DNA from: Alloyangia mangrovi
Lineage (GTDB): Bacteria; Pseudomonadota; Alphaproteobacteria; Rhodobacterales; Rhodobacteraceae
Reading direction: 5' to 3'
DNA length: 64,000 bases
Assembly (NCBI RefSeq): GCF_002300555.2
Contig: NZ_NTHN02000009.1
Location: forward strand, 1-64,000
How positions within the stretch are numbered: the first letter of the stretch is position 1; every line of letters starts with the position of its first letter. This document shows, in pieces, positions 1 to 8,495 of the stretch. The notes under the pieces were generated by a model. It had not been told where the DNA came from. It saw only the letters and a list, made by a program, of their open reading frames with translations, and did no database searches. The position numbers and the translations under genes were made by a program.

Positions 1-2
1 CC

Positions 3-554
3 CCCGCGGCGCTCTCCAGCGCGCGAAGCGCCGCGCAACGCGGGGATTGGGCAGGCTGCCTTGCCCGGACCGCCAGCGCGCGCGACGCGGAGACCGTCGC
101 GCAGCGCGGATGGTGCGCCTTGAATGCGGACCGCCCCATGCAGGCGCTCTCGGATTTCAAGGACGCCGCCAGCCGCGCGCGGAGCGCCGAGGCCCGCCGC
201 GATGCCAGCTATGGCCAGGCGCTCGTTATGTTGCGGCTGAACATGGTTGACGAGGCCGCGGCGGTCGCCGCCGCCACGCATTTCACTTCTGAGCAACGGC
301 TCGAGATCGAAAGCCAGATTCTCGATAAGCGCGGGGTCGCCGCGTACAACCGCCGGGATTATGCCCGGGCCATCGCCTATTTTGACGAGCTCGAACGCGT
401 CACCGGCGTGGTGCGCCGCGATCTCGCACTGCTGCGGGGCTATGCCTATCTGAACTCGGGGCAGAAAGCGCAGGCCCGAAGAGAGTTCCAGAGGCTGCAC
501 GACCAGATGGCCACGCCCGCCTCGCGCCGCGCGCTGTCCGAAGCCCTGCGCTGA
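3..554 (+). CDS. C-terminal part of a TPR-repeat protein (5' truncated by window edge)
   Basis: The frame is open from the first bases of the window, so the gene starts outside it; about 183 residues are visible. The product is alanine/arginine rich and helical, with two TPR-like helix pairs (around 'AAYNRRDYARAIAYFDELE' and 'RGYAYLNSGQKAQARREFQ'). This is the pattern of the repeat region of large TPR proteins such as export-apparatus subunits (BcsC- or NfrA-like). No catalytic motif is visible. A strong hairpin follows 27 bases after the stop. TPR assignment is fairly safe; the exact family cannot be told from this fragment. Confidence 0.7.
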   Translation, partial: PAALSSARSAAQRGDWAGCLARTASARDAETVAQRGWCALNADRPMQALSDFKDAASRARSAEARRDASYGQALVMLRLNMVDEAAAVAAATHFTSEQRLEIESQILDKRGVAAYNRRDYARAIAYFDELERVTGVVRRDLALLRGYAYLNSGQKAQARREFQRLHDQMATPASRRALSEALR

Positions 555-580
555 TCCAATCCCGAAGACGTCACGTGCCA

Positions 581-619
581 GCTTGGCCGGGCCATCCGAT
601 CGGATAGGCCTGGCCAAGC
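581..619 (+). terminator. Strong inverted repeat, probable transcription end of the TPR gene
   Basis: Left arm GCTTGGCCGGGCC and right arm GGCCTGGCCAAGC pair with one mismatch around a 13-base loop, starting 27 bases after the TPR stop codon. There is no T-run after it, so it is either a non-canonical terminator or an mRNA-stabilising hairpin. Confidence 0.5.
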
Positions 620-769
620 CCTTCGGACTAGGTACGCGCCCCAAAGCGCCAGGACCTAACCTGCCGTGGGACTGCCGTTCCTCCGAAACCGCGGATATCT
701 AGTTAATCCAAGTTTAAAGACTGCAGGTTTGCAGATTGGGTTGAGCATTGGTCTAGGAGGACGCGTGAC

Positions 770-895
770 ATGAGCAAAATTGAAATCGAGCACGAGTCCC
801 AGAAGAAGACCCGCCGCTGGCTCCGCGCCCAGGCATTCGAGCTGATCATCGGCGCCGTGATCCTGCTGTGCGTCGTCAACTACGTCGCCGTCTGA
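770..895 (+). CDS. 41-residue single-span membrane protein, paralogue A
   Basis: ATG lies 9 bases after a good ribosome site (AGGAGG). The 41-residue product has a charged, basic N-terminal half (residues 1-20, including KKTRRWLRAQAFEL) and one hydrophobic span (about residues 25-40). It closely resembles the 43-residue product at 3282-3413: both have the pattern [KS]-x-RRW-[LF]-RAQAFEL-[IL], then G..ILL.V.NY. Conservation between two loci and good ribosome sites argue that these are real genes. The likely orientation is cytoplasmic N-terminus with one membrane helix. Function is unknown. Confidence 0.65.
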   Translation: MSKIEIEHESQKKTRRWLRAQAFELIIGAVILLCVVNYVAV

Positions 896-965
896 GGTTC
901 GACCCTCGCGAGAGCGGCCGCGATGTCCCGTTGCCCGCTCCAAGTGATGGTCGAGGCCTGCCCTG

Positions 966-2024
966 TCAGGGAAAGCTGTAGGACACACCGAAGCTGATCA
1001 CCTCATCCTCGAAAAAGCTCACGGTCGATCTGGTCCGGCTGTAGGCCGCTGTCAGGACGAGCCTGCCATCGATGGCGAGCAATCCCGTCACGCCGAGGCT
1101 GTGGTCGCGTCGGTCCTCCCCCAGAAACTGCGTCTCCGGCGAGCGCGAGAGCGACAGGCCAAGCCCGACGACCTGACCGGCAACCGGCCAGCGGATTTCG
1201 CCCGCCGCGGTCAGCAGAGCCCCGGTCTCGTCCCCGGTCGGCGCGCCATACTCGAAGGAGAGGCGCGTCGCCGAGCCGGCCCAGACCGACTCGAGCCCGA
1301 TCTCCGCAAGGCTGCGCAGCCGATCTTCGTCGCTCAGCCGGGACAGCGACAGCCCTAGCTCATGGCGGCTCGCGCTGCGCTCGAAAAGCGTGCTGACGCT
1401 GACGGTTGCCTCATCGCGCGTGACGTCCTGCAGATCGCGGTGATCCTCGTAGTGGTTCAGACACAGATCGACGAAATGCCAGTCGGTCAGATGGTTGCGC
1501 GAGCAAAGAGCCAGTCTTGCACGGGTCCTGCCCAGATCCGGTCCCGGCGCATAGAGACCGCCGAGCTGCGCCTGAAGCTGCAGATACCGCCCGCTGTCCC
1601 AGCCGTAGCGCAGGAGCCCGTCGTAGGTCGCGCCGACTGCCAGCCCGCCGCGCGCCACCAGATCGTCGCGCAAGTGAAAGGTCAGCCCGCGGAATTCCAG
1701 GCGTTCCTGAGGCGAGCCGCCATTCATGTTCGGCACGTAGCTGAGCTGCGGATAGAGCGCCTGGTCAACGGCAAGCCGCTGCCAGCCGGTCTCGTCCATG
1801 TAGAAGCCCTGCCGTCGCAGCAGCTGCTTGAGGTCAAGCGCGGTGCCGAGGTCGGGACCGCCCGCTGCGAGCCCGCGCGCCAGCGCAAATGTGCGCAGCC
1901 TCTCGGACGTCACAAGCTGCGTCAGATCGCGCAGCGAGGGGTTCGTCGCTTGTGCCCCCACCGCCTGCGGTCCGAGGGTGAGAACGCCCAGAAGTAGCGC
2001 CGCGAGCTGGCGCTTAATCCCCAT
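966..2024 (-). CDS. Outer-membrane beta-barrel protein, Slam-like candidate
   Basis: The 352-residue product has a signal peptide (residues 1-24, ending VGAQA). The rest is rich in alternating polar/hydrophobic strands and ends in SYSFP, typical of an outer-membrane barrel. Two cysteines flank 'SRNHLTDWHFVDL' in one strand pair. The final strands (AYSRTRSTVSFFEDEVISFG) recall DUF560/Slam barrels, but there is no N-terminal TPR domain, so this is a suggestion only. Its ATG overlaps the corrected 3' end of the upstream lipoprotein gene by 11 bases, implying coupled translation. A plausible role is export or display of that lipoprotein. Confidence 0.7.
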   Translation of the reverse strand: MGIKRQLAALLLGVLTLGPQAVGAQATNPSLRDLTQLVTSERLRTFALARGLAAGGPDLGTALDLKQLLRRQGFYMDETGWQRLAVDQALYPQLSYVPNMNGGSPQERLEFRGLTFHLRDDLVARGGLAVGATYDGLLRYGWDSGRYLQLQAQLGGLYAPGPDLGRTRARLALCSRNHLTDWHFVDLCLNHYEDHRDLQDVTRDEATVSVSTLFERSASRHELGLSLSRLSDEDRLRSLAEIGLESVWAGSATRLSFEYGAPTGDETGALLTAAGEIRWPVAGQVVGLGLSLSRSPETQFLGEDRRDHSLGVTGLLAIDGRLVLTAAYSRTRSTVSFFEDEVISFGVSYSFP

Positions 2025-2911
2025 AGTTGAGCTGGCTACCCCAGAAGACGCCGTCCGCCTGGAAGCGATCGCTGTCGCCCCCCCACGGTGAACAGCCCCG
2101 AGGTCGTCATGTTTTCGACGAGCCGCGAAAGCCCTTCCTCGTCGCCGTTGAGATTGCCCCGGAGCTGCCCTGTCGACGAAAGGATCTCGCCGGTGTCGGC
2201 CGAGCGCGTTGTCATCTCGACGGTTCCGCCAAAGGCACCGGTCAGCACGTTGAGCGCGAGGTCAGAAGCCTGGATGGCGGTCTCGATTTCCGACCCGGCA
2301 CCGGGATCATAGGGGGTGCGCAGGTCGATCGTCACGGTTTCGCTGTCGAAGTCGACCACCATGTTCTCGAGATCACCGATGCCGCGCTGCAGGCTGCCAC
2401 CGTCGACGCTGGCGTAGACCTCCGCGCCACCGCGGAAGTAATATTGCCCTGACGCGATCAGGTTGCCTTTGCCGTCGACGTTGTTAAACGGGGCCTGGTC
2501 CGCGGTCAGGCGCAGGATGCGTTCGACCTTCTCGTCCGCGCCCGTGCCCGAAACCTCCGCGATCACCTCGATCGTCATGTTGTCCAGGTAACGGGCCTCT
2601 GTCTGGGCGATCAGATTGCGATAGCCGCTTGGGTCGGCCGGGTCTGCATCGTCGAACTGGGCAAGGATCGCGGCGTCCCCGGGCGCGACCCCGGTTTGCA
2701 GGCGCACGCGGCTGTAGCCGTTGTGATCGGTGGAATAGGTCTCGAAAGCCGGGGTGTCGATCTCTGTCCCGGACTCCGGCGCATTGCCCCCGGAAGCGCT
2801 TTCGGTCCCGCCGCCCCCACCGCCCCCGCCACAGGCGGCGAGCGTCAGAACGAGGCTGCCTGCCGCGCAAAGCTTGAGGACGGGCCCTGGAGTCACGACG
2901 ACCCCGCACAT
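2014..2911 (-). CDS. Secreted lipoprotein, TbpB-like; frame broken at a G7 run
   Basis: From ATG 2911 the product has a hydrophobic signal and a lipobox (LTLAAC), followed by a run of eight glycines and a beta-rich domain with features of transferrin-binding-protein-like surface lipoproteins (e.g. ENMVVDFDSETVTIDL and LRGNLNGDEEG). As sequenced, the frame ends at 2036 after an arginine-rich tail. Removing one G from the seven-G run at 2078-2084 gives a natural end, GVFWGSQLNYGD, with a stop at 2014 overlapping the barrel gene start; the corrected length is 298 residues. The start is uncertain: an in-frame GTG at 2896 is also possible. TbpB-like assignment is tentative; lipoprotein assignment is firm. 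Confidence 0.7.
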
Positions 2912-3217
2912 GGAAAATAACGACACGTCTCGGTTCCTGATCCCTAGCTCCACCGGACAGATGACTCCGCCCTGCACGGCAGGTCGGCATGCATGAAGCC
3001 CGCAGTTCGCACATACACGATCCGTCCGAGGTCTGCCAACCGTCGGGCCCAGGAGAGCTGCTGCCCCCTCCTTTGGGATAGGATCGATCTCCCTCCGGAC
3101 GCGATCCGAGCCCAACTCGCTATCCCACGCGTCCCTTTTCGTCCGCCGCTAGCCCGCCGCGGGACTGCCCGCAGCCATCTCGGCAGGGTATTCAGGTTCC
3201 AGAGCCGGACGACAGCA

Positions 3218-3254
3218 AGCGTAGGGCTCGAGCGTAACCAGTATCGCAAGCGTA
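3218..3254 (+). promoter_or_regulatory. Three AGCGTA direct repeats upstream of small gene B
   Basis: The 370-base gap 2912-3281 holds no convincing gene. Just before the small membrane-protein gene it has AGCGTA at 3218, 3231 and 3249; the last two extend to AGCGTAAC and are 18 bases apart. They may be regulator sites or chance; no clear -35/-10 pair was recognised. Confidence 0.25.
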
Positions 3255-3281
3255 ACAAGTCAGCGACGGAGGGAAGACACC

Positions 3282-3413
3282 ATGATCAGGACCGAGATCG
3301 AGCGCGCCGCACAGCAGAAAAGCCGTCGCTGGTTCCGTGCACAGGCCTTTGAGCTGCTCGCCGGAAGCGCCATCCTTCTGACCGTGATCAACTACCTGGG
3401 CGGCGCTGCGTGA
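3282..3413 (+). CDS. 43-residue single-span membrane protein, paralogue B
   Basis: ATG lies 8 bases after GGAGGG. The 43-residue product has a basic, amphipathic N-terminal half with RRWFRAQAFELL and a hydrophobic segment (about residues 26-40, ending VINYLGGAA). It is the sister of the 41-residue product at 770-895, and the core RRW[LF]RAQAFEL is nearly identical. The two copies sit either side of the lipoprotein/barrel operon. Function is unknown. The conserved basic stretch next to the membrane would suit an inner-membrane regulator or a partner of a larger membrane protein. Confidence 0.65.
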   Translation: MIRTEIERAAQQKSRRWFRAQAFELLAGSAILLTVINYLGGAA

Positions 3414-3567
3414 CCCTCGGCGGTGACGATGCCCCGCTCCAGGTCTTCAGCCACCGCACCCGGTAGCACCGCCGCTCCCCTGCAGATCATGTGGGCACTG
3501 GCAAGCACCTGCAGGGTGTGAAGCGTCCAGAACGGGATCAGCACGGGTCAGACAGCGACGAGCATTG

Positions 3568-3762
3568 TTATCTGCCATGGGCGACCTGGAACGACACCGT
3601 CAGGCAATCGTTGACGAGCGTGCATCCCCAGGCGGCCTCGGATTGCGGGCGATGCGAAGCCTGCGGCAAACTTGGCGTTGCGCGAGGTGCGACCGCCAGA
3701 ACACCGAATGCCCCTGACGCTGCAAGAAAGGCCAGCCCGGCAACGCGGGCATAGCTGCTCAC
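3568..3762 (-). CDS. Small secreted protein, translationally coupled to its neighbour
   Basis: The GTG start overlaps the stop of the upstream gene as GTGA (3762-3759). The 64-residue product has a basic N-terminus and hydrophobic core (ARVAGLAFLAASGAFGVLA), then a short mature region with two cysteines (WGCTLVNDCL) that could form a disulphide in the periplasm. No family was recognised. The overlap and signal peptide support a real gene, though the length is near the limit of what can be trusted. Confidence 0.5.
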   Translation of the reverse strand: MSSYARVAGLAFLAASGAFGVLAVAPRATPSLPQASHRPQSEAAWGCTLVNDCLTVSFQVAHGR

Positions 3763-4055
3763 GACCCATCCCCTGCGACGAGCGCGGGCTTGCCGGTCTT
3801 GGGGTGGCGATTGCCGCGCCGGGGCGGACCCAGGCGAGCCGGCTGGAGGTCCGCGCAATCGCCCATTGCCGCGGTGCCGCATTCGGCGGCGACAGTGTCG
3901 TCGATCAGCACCACGGTGGGCTTGGGGATCCTGTGGCCGCTCAGCTCGTCGAGGCGGGCCTCGATCTCCGGCGACATGGTCTTGACCGTGTCTGCAAGCG
4001 ACGGCAAGGCGGGTGACGCCACGATGGCGGCGGTGAGGCAAAATGCTCGGAACAT
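3759..4055 (-). CDS. Small secreted protein of unknown function
   Basis: The start ATG at 4055 is preceded by GAGGAGACTCCA, a good ribosome site; longer in-frame starts lack one and lack a signal peptide at their N-terminus. The 98-residue product has a signal peptide (FRAFCLTAAIVASPALPSLA) and a mature part with two cysteines (AECGTAAMGDC) and a basic C-terminus. It ends in a GTGA overlap with the next small secreted protein, so the two form a bicistron downstream of, but divergent from, small gene B. No known family. Confidence 0.6.
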   Translation of the reverse strand: MFRAFCLTAAIVASPALPSLADTVKTMSPEIEARLDELSGHRIPKPTVVLIDDTVAAECGTAAMGDCADLQPARLGPPRRGNRHPKTGKPALVAGDGS

Positions 4056-4159
4056 TGGAGTCTCCTCTCTTCTGGGGATCGGAGGCACCAGCGCGGTGCC
4101 CCGTGACACCGGACTACCGGCCAGAGGAGCGCCGGTAAGTGAACTGCTTCACACAACCG

Positions 4160-4840
4160 TCAAGAAAAGTCGTCTTCGGCGCGCTGTGCCAGCAGGTCCG
4201 GCCTGCGTATTGCGATGCCGCCCCGGTAGATCTCGATGATCTGCATCGACTTCCAGGTTCCGAGGATCTTGGAGACGGCCTCTCGGGTCGCGCCTGCATG
4301 CGCCCCCAGCGCGTGCTGCGAGACCGCTATTCGCCCGTCCGGGTCGCCGATGACCCCCTTCAGGTAGAGAAGCCGTCGTGCGAGGCGCACCTCGAGCGGT
4401 TCGAAGGTGAGAGTCTCGAGCTGCTTGCTGATCCACCGCTCGCGCGAGATGACGAGCTGCAGCAGCCAGATAGCCAGAGTCGGGGTTCTGGCCATTGCCT
4501 GCATCAGCGGCTCGCGCCCGATCCGCAAGACGCGGCTCTTCTCCAGCGCCGAAACCGTCGCCGTTCGCGTCGCGCCCGAAAGAAGCGAGAGTTCGCCGAA
4601 AATCTGGTTCGCAGAGAGGATGTCCAGCACGCTTTTCCTGCCGGCCTCCGACAGGATCGAAACCTCGAGCCGGCCCGACAGCACGGTGTAGATGCAATCG
4701 GCGGGATCGCCCTGCTGGAAGAGCATGGTACCCTCGGCCACGTCCCAGAGCGTTCCCAGATCGTGCATGGCCTCGATCAACCGAAGATTGGTCGAGGCCA
4801 CGACATCTTGCGCCGGTCCGGAACTGCAATCATCGGTCAC
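4160..4840 (-). CDS. Crp/Fnr-family transcriptional regulator
   Basis: GTG at 4840 follows GAGGAC at suitable distance and gives 226 residues, the usual family length; the frame is open further upstream but lacks family character there. Residues ~20-135 form a cyclic-nucleotide-binding-like barrel (LFQQGDPADCIYTVLSGRLE, FGELSLLSGATRTATVSA). Residues ~150-215 form the Crp-type winged helix (VSQHALGAHAGATREAVSKI). The cysteine cluster of oxygen-sensing Fnr is absent, so the signal is unknown; the domain order is certain. Confidence 0.9.
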   Translation of the reverse strand: MTDDCSSGPAQDVVASTNLRLIEAMHDLGTLWDVAEGTMLFQQGDPADCIYTVLSGRLEVSILSEAGRKSVLDILSANQIFGELSLLSGATRTATVSALEKSRVLRIGREPLMQAMARTPTLAIWLLQLVISRERWISKQLETLTFEPLEVRLARRLLYLKGVIGDPDGRIAVSQHALGAHAGATREAVSKILGTWKSMQIIEIYRGGIAIRRPDLLAQRAEDDFS

Positions 4841-5165
4841 TGGACGTCCTCGCCTTCGTGATGACACCTGCCGGGCCACCCCAAGGTCGCGCACCCGTCG
4901 CATTTCATCAAGCGTCTTGGCGTCCGGCGCAGACCGGCGCGCGCGCCAGGTGTTGGGTGCGCTGACTTGATGGGACGATCCACTCGGCGCAACGGAGAAA
5001 GGAGCCAGCTCACGACGCACTTCGCGGCATCGTAACCATGCCCGTGAATGCCGACGCGGCGACGATTTTGCGCGGCTGCAGGAAAGAAGAGTGCCCCCTC
5101 AGACCCTGTGCATGATCCCATTTGCCGATGAAGTGTGACCTCGACACCCCATGGTGGGCGCAATG
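4841..5165. other. Intergenic stretch, no gene seen
   Basis: The 325 bases between the Crp/Fnr gene start and the chemoreceptor stop hold no ORF with coding character. It must carry the regulator's promoter, but no clear -35/-10 or palindromic Crp-type site was recognised. Confidence 0.5.
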
Positions 5166-7163
5166 TCACGCCGCATGCGGACTCGCCACCTCGGTCGCTT
5201 CTTCACCGAGCTCTGCGGCCTGCTCGGCCAGGCCACGACCGGCTTCGAGGCAGCGATTGGCCAGCTTTTGGGTTTCCGCAAAACTGTGCTGGAAACTTGC
5301 CACAGTTGTGGACGCTTCCTGAACTGCGCCGGTCTGGTGCATGGAAGACTGCCCTACCGTATCGAGATGCCTTTCTAGGCTGATGATCGCCTCGCAGATC
5401 AGGTCCAATTGGCCCTTGGCATTGTCGACCGAATCCCGGCCGGTACGGATGTAGTCGTTGGTCGCGGTCATCAGCTCGGCAATGCTGGATGCCGCTTGCG
5501 CTGTCCGCTGAGACAGGTCGCGCACTTCATGCGCCACGATCGAAAAGCCCCTGCCCGCCTCGCCTGCCCGCGCCGCCTCGACCGCCGCGTTGAGCGCGAG
5601 CAGGTTGGTCTGGAACGAGATTTCCTCGATCGTCGTGACGTAGCCCGCCACGTCTTGGCCGCTTTGAGTTATCTTCTCCACTTCCTTGACGACACGGGCG
5701 ACCAGCATGTTCCCCTCCTCGACCAGCCCAGTGGCCTTTGTCGCGACGTCGATCGCGTCGCGGACGACCTGCGTCGTGTCGGTTGCCGAGCCTTCCACAT
5801 TCCCGATGAGTTTCGCGATGTCGCTCAGCAGTTCCGCCTGCTGCTCCTGCCGCTCGGACAGGTTGCGCGATATCTCGATCAACTTGATGGACTGATCCCC
5901 GACCAGGCGACCGACCTCGCCCAGGTGGGCATTGGCCTGCGCGCTCAGGCGTGCGGCTTTCTCCGCTTCGTCCCCCTGCGCTTCGGCACGGAGCATCGCC
6001 TGGCGGGCTTCCTCCTCGAGGTTGCGTTGCTGCAGCAGCGCGCGCTGAAAGGAGGCGATGGCCGCCTTCAGCCGCCCGAGTTCATCCTGAGAGGTCCAAG
6101 GCGGTAAGGCCGCTTCGAAATCTCCTTCGGCGACCCGTTCGATGCAGCCGGTCAATTCGGAGACCCGGGCGATGACACGCTTCGAAAGCAAACGATAGGC
6201 CAATCCGCAGAGCGCAAGGAACAGCACGGCTGCAGCGGCGAAGACGAGGCTTCCGACCCATCTGAGGCGGTTCATCTTGGCCAATTCGGCCGCAATGAAG
6301 GACTGCACCATGGTTTCGGCTTCATCGGCCTTTTCGAGAAAGCCATAAAAGGCAGCGTCGTAGGTGACGTCATCCCGGGCCTTGGCCTCGGCACCTGCGC
6401 GGGTGCGTTCATAGCGCGTCGTGGCCATGTCCGAGAGGTCGCCGAGCCGGTCGATGAGCGCGCCGAACAGCTCGGGCCGGGCAAGATCCGCAAGCGCCGC
6501 GCCCGCCGCTGCGAAGCTTTCCGTGACCTCGGAAAAATCCTCGCCAAGATCACCGCCGAGGATTTCCGCCGTGATCAGATGGCCGTGGGCCAACCTGTAG
6601 CGCGCCTCTCCGACGGCGGCCTGAAGCTGGATGTCCTGCGCATGGCTTTGCGCGCCCGCAAGCTCCGCGAGGTCGGCACCAATGCCATCGTAGAGGGCGT
6701 CGAACCGTCGATCCGCCTCGCTGCCGACGCCTTGGAGGTCGGCGAGTGATGCAAAGCGCTGTTCGGTCAAAGTCCAGACTGTTTCGAATTCCGTCAGGGC
6801 CTCGGTGATGCGCGCACGCACCTCGGGGGAGTCCGACGCGAAGAACCGGCCCTCCGTCGTCTCGCCCCCTTCGAGCAGGGTCAGCGCATAGTCTCGCGAC
6901 GCCTCGAGGTGCTGCCAGACCTTGTCGCTCGACTCCGCACCATCCCCGCCCATGATTTCCTCGGTCAGCACGTGGGCATGCAGGGCCTCGAGCTTGATCT
7001 CCATCGCGGCGTCGACCTGCGGCGCCAGTTCGGTTCCAAGCCGTTCCGTATCGGAGCCGAGCCTGATCAGCAGGGCGATCGCCAGCGCCAACACCGCGAC
7101 GGTCATTGCAGAGATCCCAAGAAATCCAAGAAAAACTTGGCGGGAAACCGAATGATCAGACAT
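5166..7163 (-). CDS. Methyl-accepting chemotaxis protein
   Basis: 665 residues, starting after a GGAGGC ribosome site. Transmembrane helix 1 spans about residues 10-33 and helix 2 about 297-320. Between them lies a ~260-residue all-helical periplasmic sensor domain. A HAMP domain follows (~320-375, with ERVAEGDFEAALPPW), then a cytoplasmic signalling domain with the conserved hairpin tip EISFQTNLLALNAAVEAARA and GRGFSIVAHEVRDLSQR. The protein transmits an unknown stimulus to CheA/CheW. No che genes are in the window, so it is an orphan receptor. The C-terminus has no CheR-binding pentapeptide. Confidence 0.95.
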   Translation of the reverse strand: MSDHSVSRQVFLGFLGISAMTVAVLALAIALLIRLGSDTERLGTELAPQVDAAMEIKLEALHAHVLTEEIMGGDGAESSDKVWQHLEASRDYALTLLEGGETTEGRFFASDSPEVRARITEALTEFETVWTLTEQRFASLADLQGVGSEADRRFDALYDGIGADLAELAGAQSHAQDIQLQAAVGEARYRLAHGHLITAEILGGDLGEDFSEVTESFAAAGAALADLARPELFGALIDRLGDLSDMATTRYERTRAGAEAKARDDVTYDAAFYGFLEKADEAETMVQSFIAAELAKMNRLRWVGSLVFAAAAVLFLALCGLAYRLLSKRVIARVSELTGCIERVAEGDFEAALPPWTSQDELGRLKAAIASFQRALLQQRNLEEEARQAMLRAEAQGDEAEKAARLSAQANAHLGEVGRLVGDQSIKLIEISRNLSERQEQQAELLSDIAKLIGNVEGSATDTTQVVRDAIDVATKATGLVEEGNMLVARVVKEVEKITQSGQDVAGYVTTIEEISFQTNLLALNAAVEAARAGEAGRGFSIVAHEVRDLSQRTAQAASSIAELMTATNDYIRTGRDSVDNAKGQLDLICEAIISLERHLDTVGQSSMHQTGAVQEASTTVASFQHSFAETQKLANRCLEAGRGLAEQAAELGEEATEVASPHAA

Positions 7164-7573
7164 ATCGGAGCCTCCGGGGCCGAACTCCTCTCAGATGATG
7201 CCGAGCGGGCTAAGAAACCATGAAAGCCGGCAGCCCTATGCGCCAAGTTTTCGATAGTTTGTGCGCAACAAGCGGCGCCGTGACGCAATCAACCTCGATC
7301 CCGCGATCGTGTGCCGATCTTCCAGGCGTTGACAGAGCGGAAGAGCTGCGGGATCTGGAAGGCGCCGACCATGCCCTGCAGGATCGACCTGATCATCCGG
7401 CCAGCGACCATTCCGGCAAGATACGGGCCAGCAAGATACGGGCCGGCATCGCTGTCGGCCCGATAGGTGCCCAGGGTGTCCGAGCTCTTCAGAGGTATCT
7501 CAGCGGATCAGCGGCGGCATGAACCTGCACGGTCCGAAAATTCGAACACGCGCCGCACCGGGCAAGGCGCGGG
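7164..7573. other. Intergenic stretch with a possible gene remnant on the minus strand
   Basis: The 410 bases between the chemoreceptor start and the transporter operon end hold no complete gene. On the minus strand an open frame of about 65 codons (roughly 7500 to 7300) reads protein-like text (YLAGMVAGRMIRSILQGMVG, FQIPQLFRSVN) but has no good start; it may be the tail of a lost gene. A 15-base tandem duplication lies inside it. Confidence 0.35.
7416..7445. repeat. 15-bp tandem duplication
   Basis: GCAAGATACGGGCCA is followed directly by GCAAGATACGGGCCG (14 of 15 identical). In the minus-strand frame it duplicates five codons (GPYLA GPYLA). Confidence 0.8.
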
Positions 7574-8495
7574 TCAGTGCTTGTCCTGCCGCAGGTACCT
7601 CAAGCCCAGGGCCGCCGGGGCGCCGCTGCGTGCGCCTCGGCGCATCGAGGCCAGGACCAGCACGCTCAGCGTCAGCACGTAGGGCAGCATCGCCCCGAGG
7701 TAGAGCGGGAAATCGACCCCCAGCGCCTGCAACCGCGGCATGATGGCCTCTGTCCCGCCGAAGAGGATCGCCGCGCCAAGGCAGCGCAGCGGACGCCAAC
7801 GCGCGAAGATGACCAGCGCGATCACCACCCAGCCGCGGCCCGCCACCATGCCCTCGACCCAGACATGCGCCGAGGCGACCGACAGGAAGGCCCCCGCGAG
7901 CCCGCCGAAGGCGCCGCTCGCCAGCACCGCGCCCAGCTGCACCAGTTGCACGTCGACCCCGGCGACATCCGCCGCCGCCGGGTCCTCGCCCACCGCCCGC
8001 AGGCGCAGGCCGGCGGGGCTGCGGGCAAGGAACCAGGCGACCAGCGCCAGCAGCAGGATCGCAAGCGGAAGCAGCAGCGTCTGCTGCCCCAGCAAGCGCG
8101 GCAGTTCCGCCCCCCCAAGCGCTCTCCGAAAGGCGTGGCAGCCCCTCGAAGGGTTTCTGCACGTGCGCCCGGCCCAGGACCCCGGTGATGCCGAGCCCAA
8201 GCGCCACCGTGGCAAGCCCGGCCAGCGTCTGCTCGACACGGAAGACCACCACGGCAAGACCGAAGAGCGCCGAGAGACCGAGCCCCGCGGCAGTGCCGCC
8301 GAGCACCCCGAGCCAGGGTCCCTGCCCCGAAAGGCAGAACAGCGCCCCGGTCATCGCGCCCACCGCCATGAAGCCCTCGGGGCAGAGGTTCAGCACCCCG
8401 GCCCGCTCCGAGAGCACCACGCCGAGACTGGCCAGCAGCAGCGGCAGCACGTAGCCCGGCAGCACGGTGAGCCATGCGAGGAAGAAATCGCTCAT
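7574..8495 (-). CDS. BMP-type ABC transporter permease (second), frame broken at a C7 run
   Basis: ATG 8495 overlaps the stop of the first permease (ATGA). The N-terminal part (MSDFFLAWLTVLPGYVLPLL..) has the BPD_transp_2 hallmark LNLCPEGFMAVGAMTGA. The frame breaks at the seven-C run 8110-8116; removing one base joins it to the C-terminal part (LLLPLAILLLALVAWFLARS ... LPYVLTLSVLVLASMRRGAR), giving 306 residues and about nine membrane spans, the normal size. It pairs with the first permease to form the channel for a nucleoside-like substrate. The break is probably a sequencing error. Confidence 0.85.

Noticed and set aside
896-910. GGTTCGACCCTC resembling a tRNA T-arm
   Set aside because: No acceptor, D or anticodon arms can be drawn around it.
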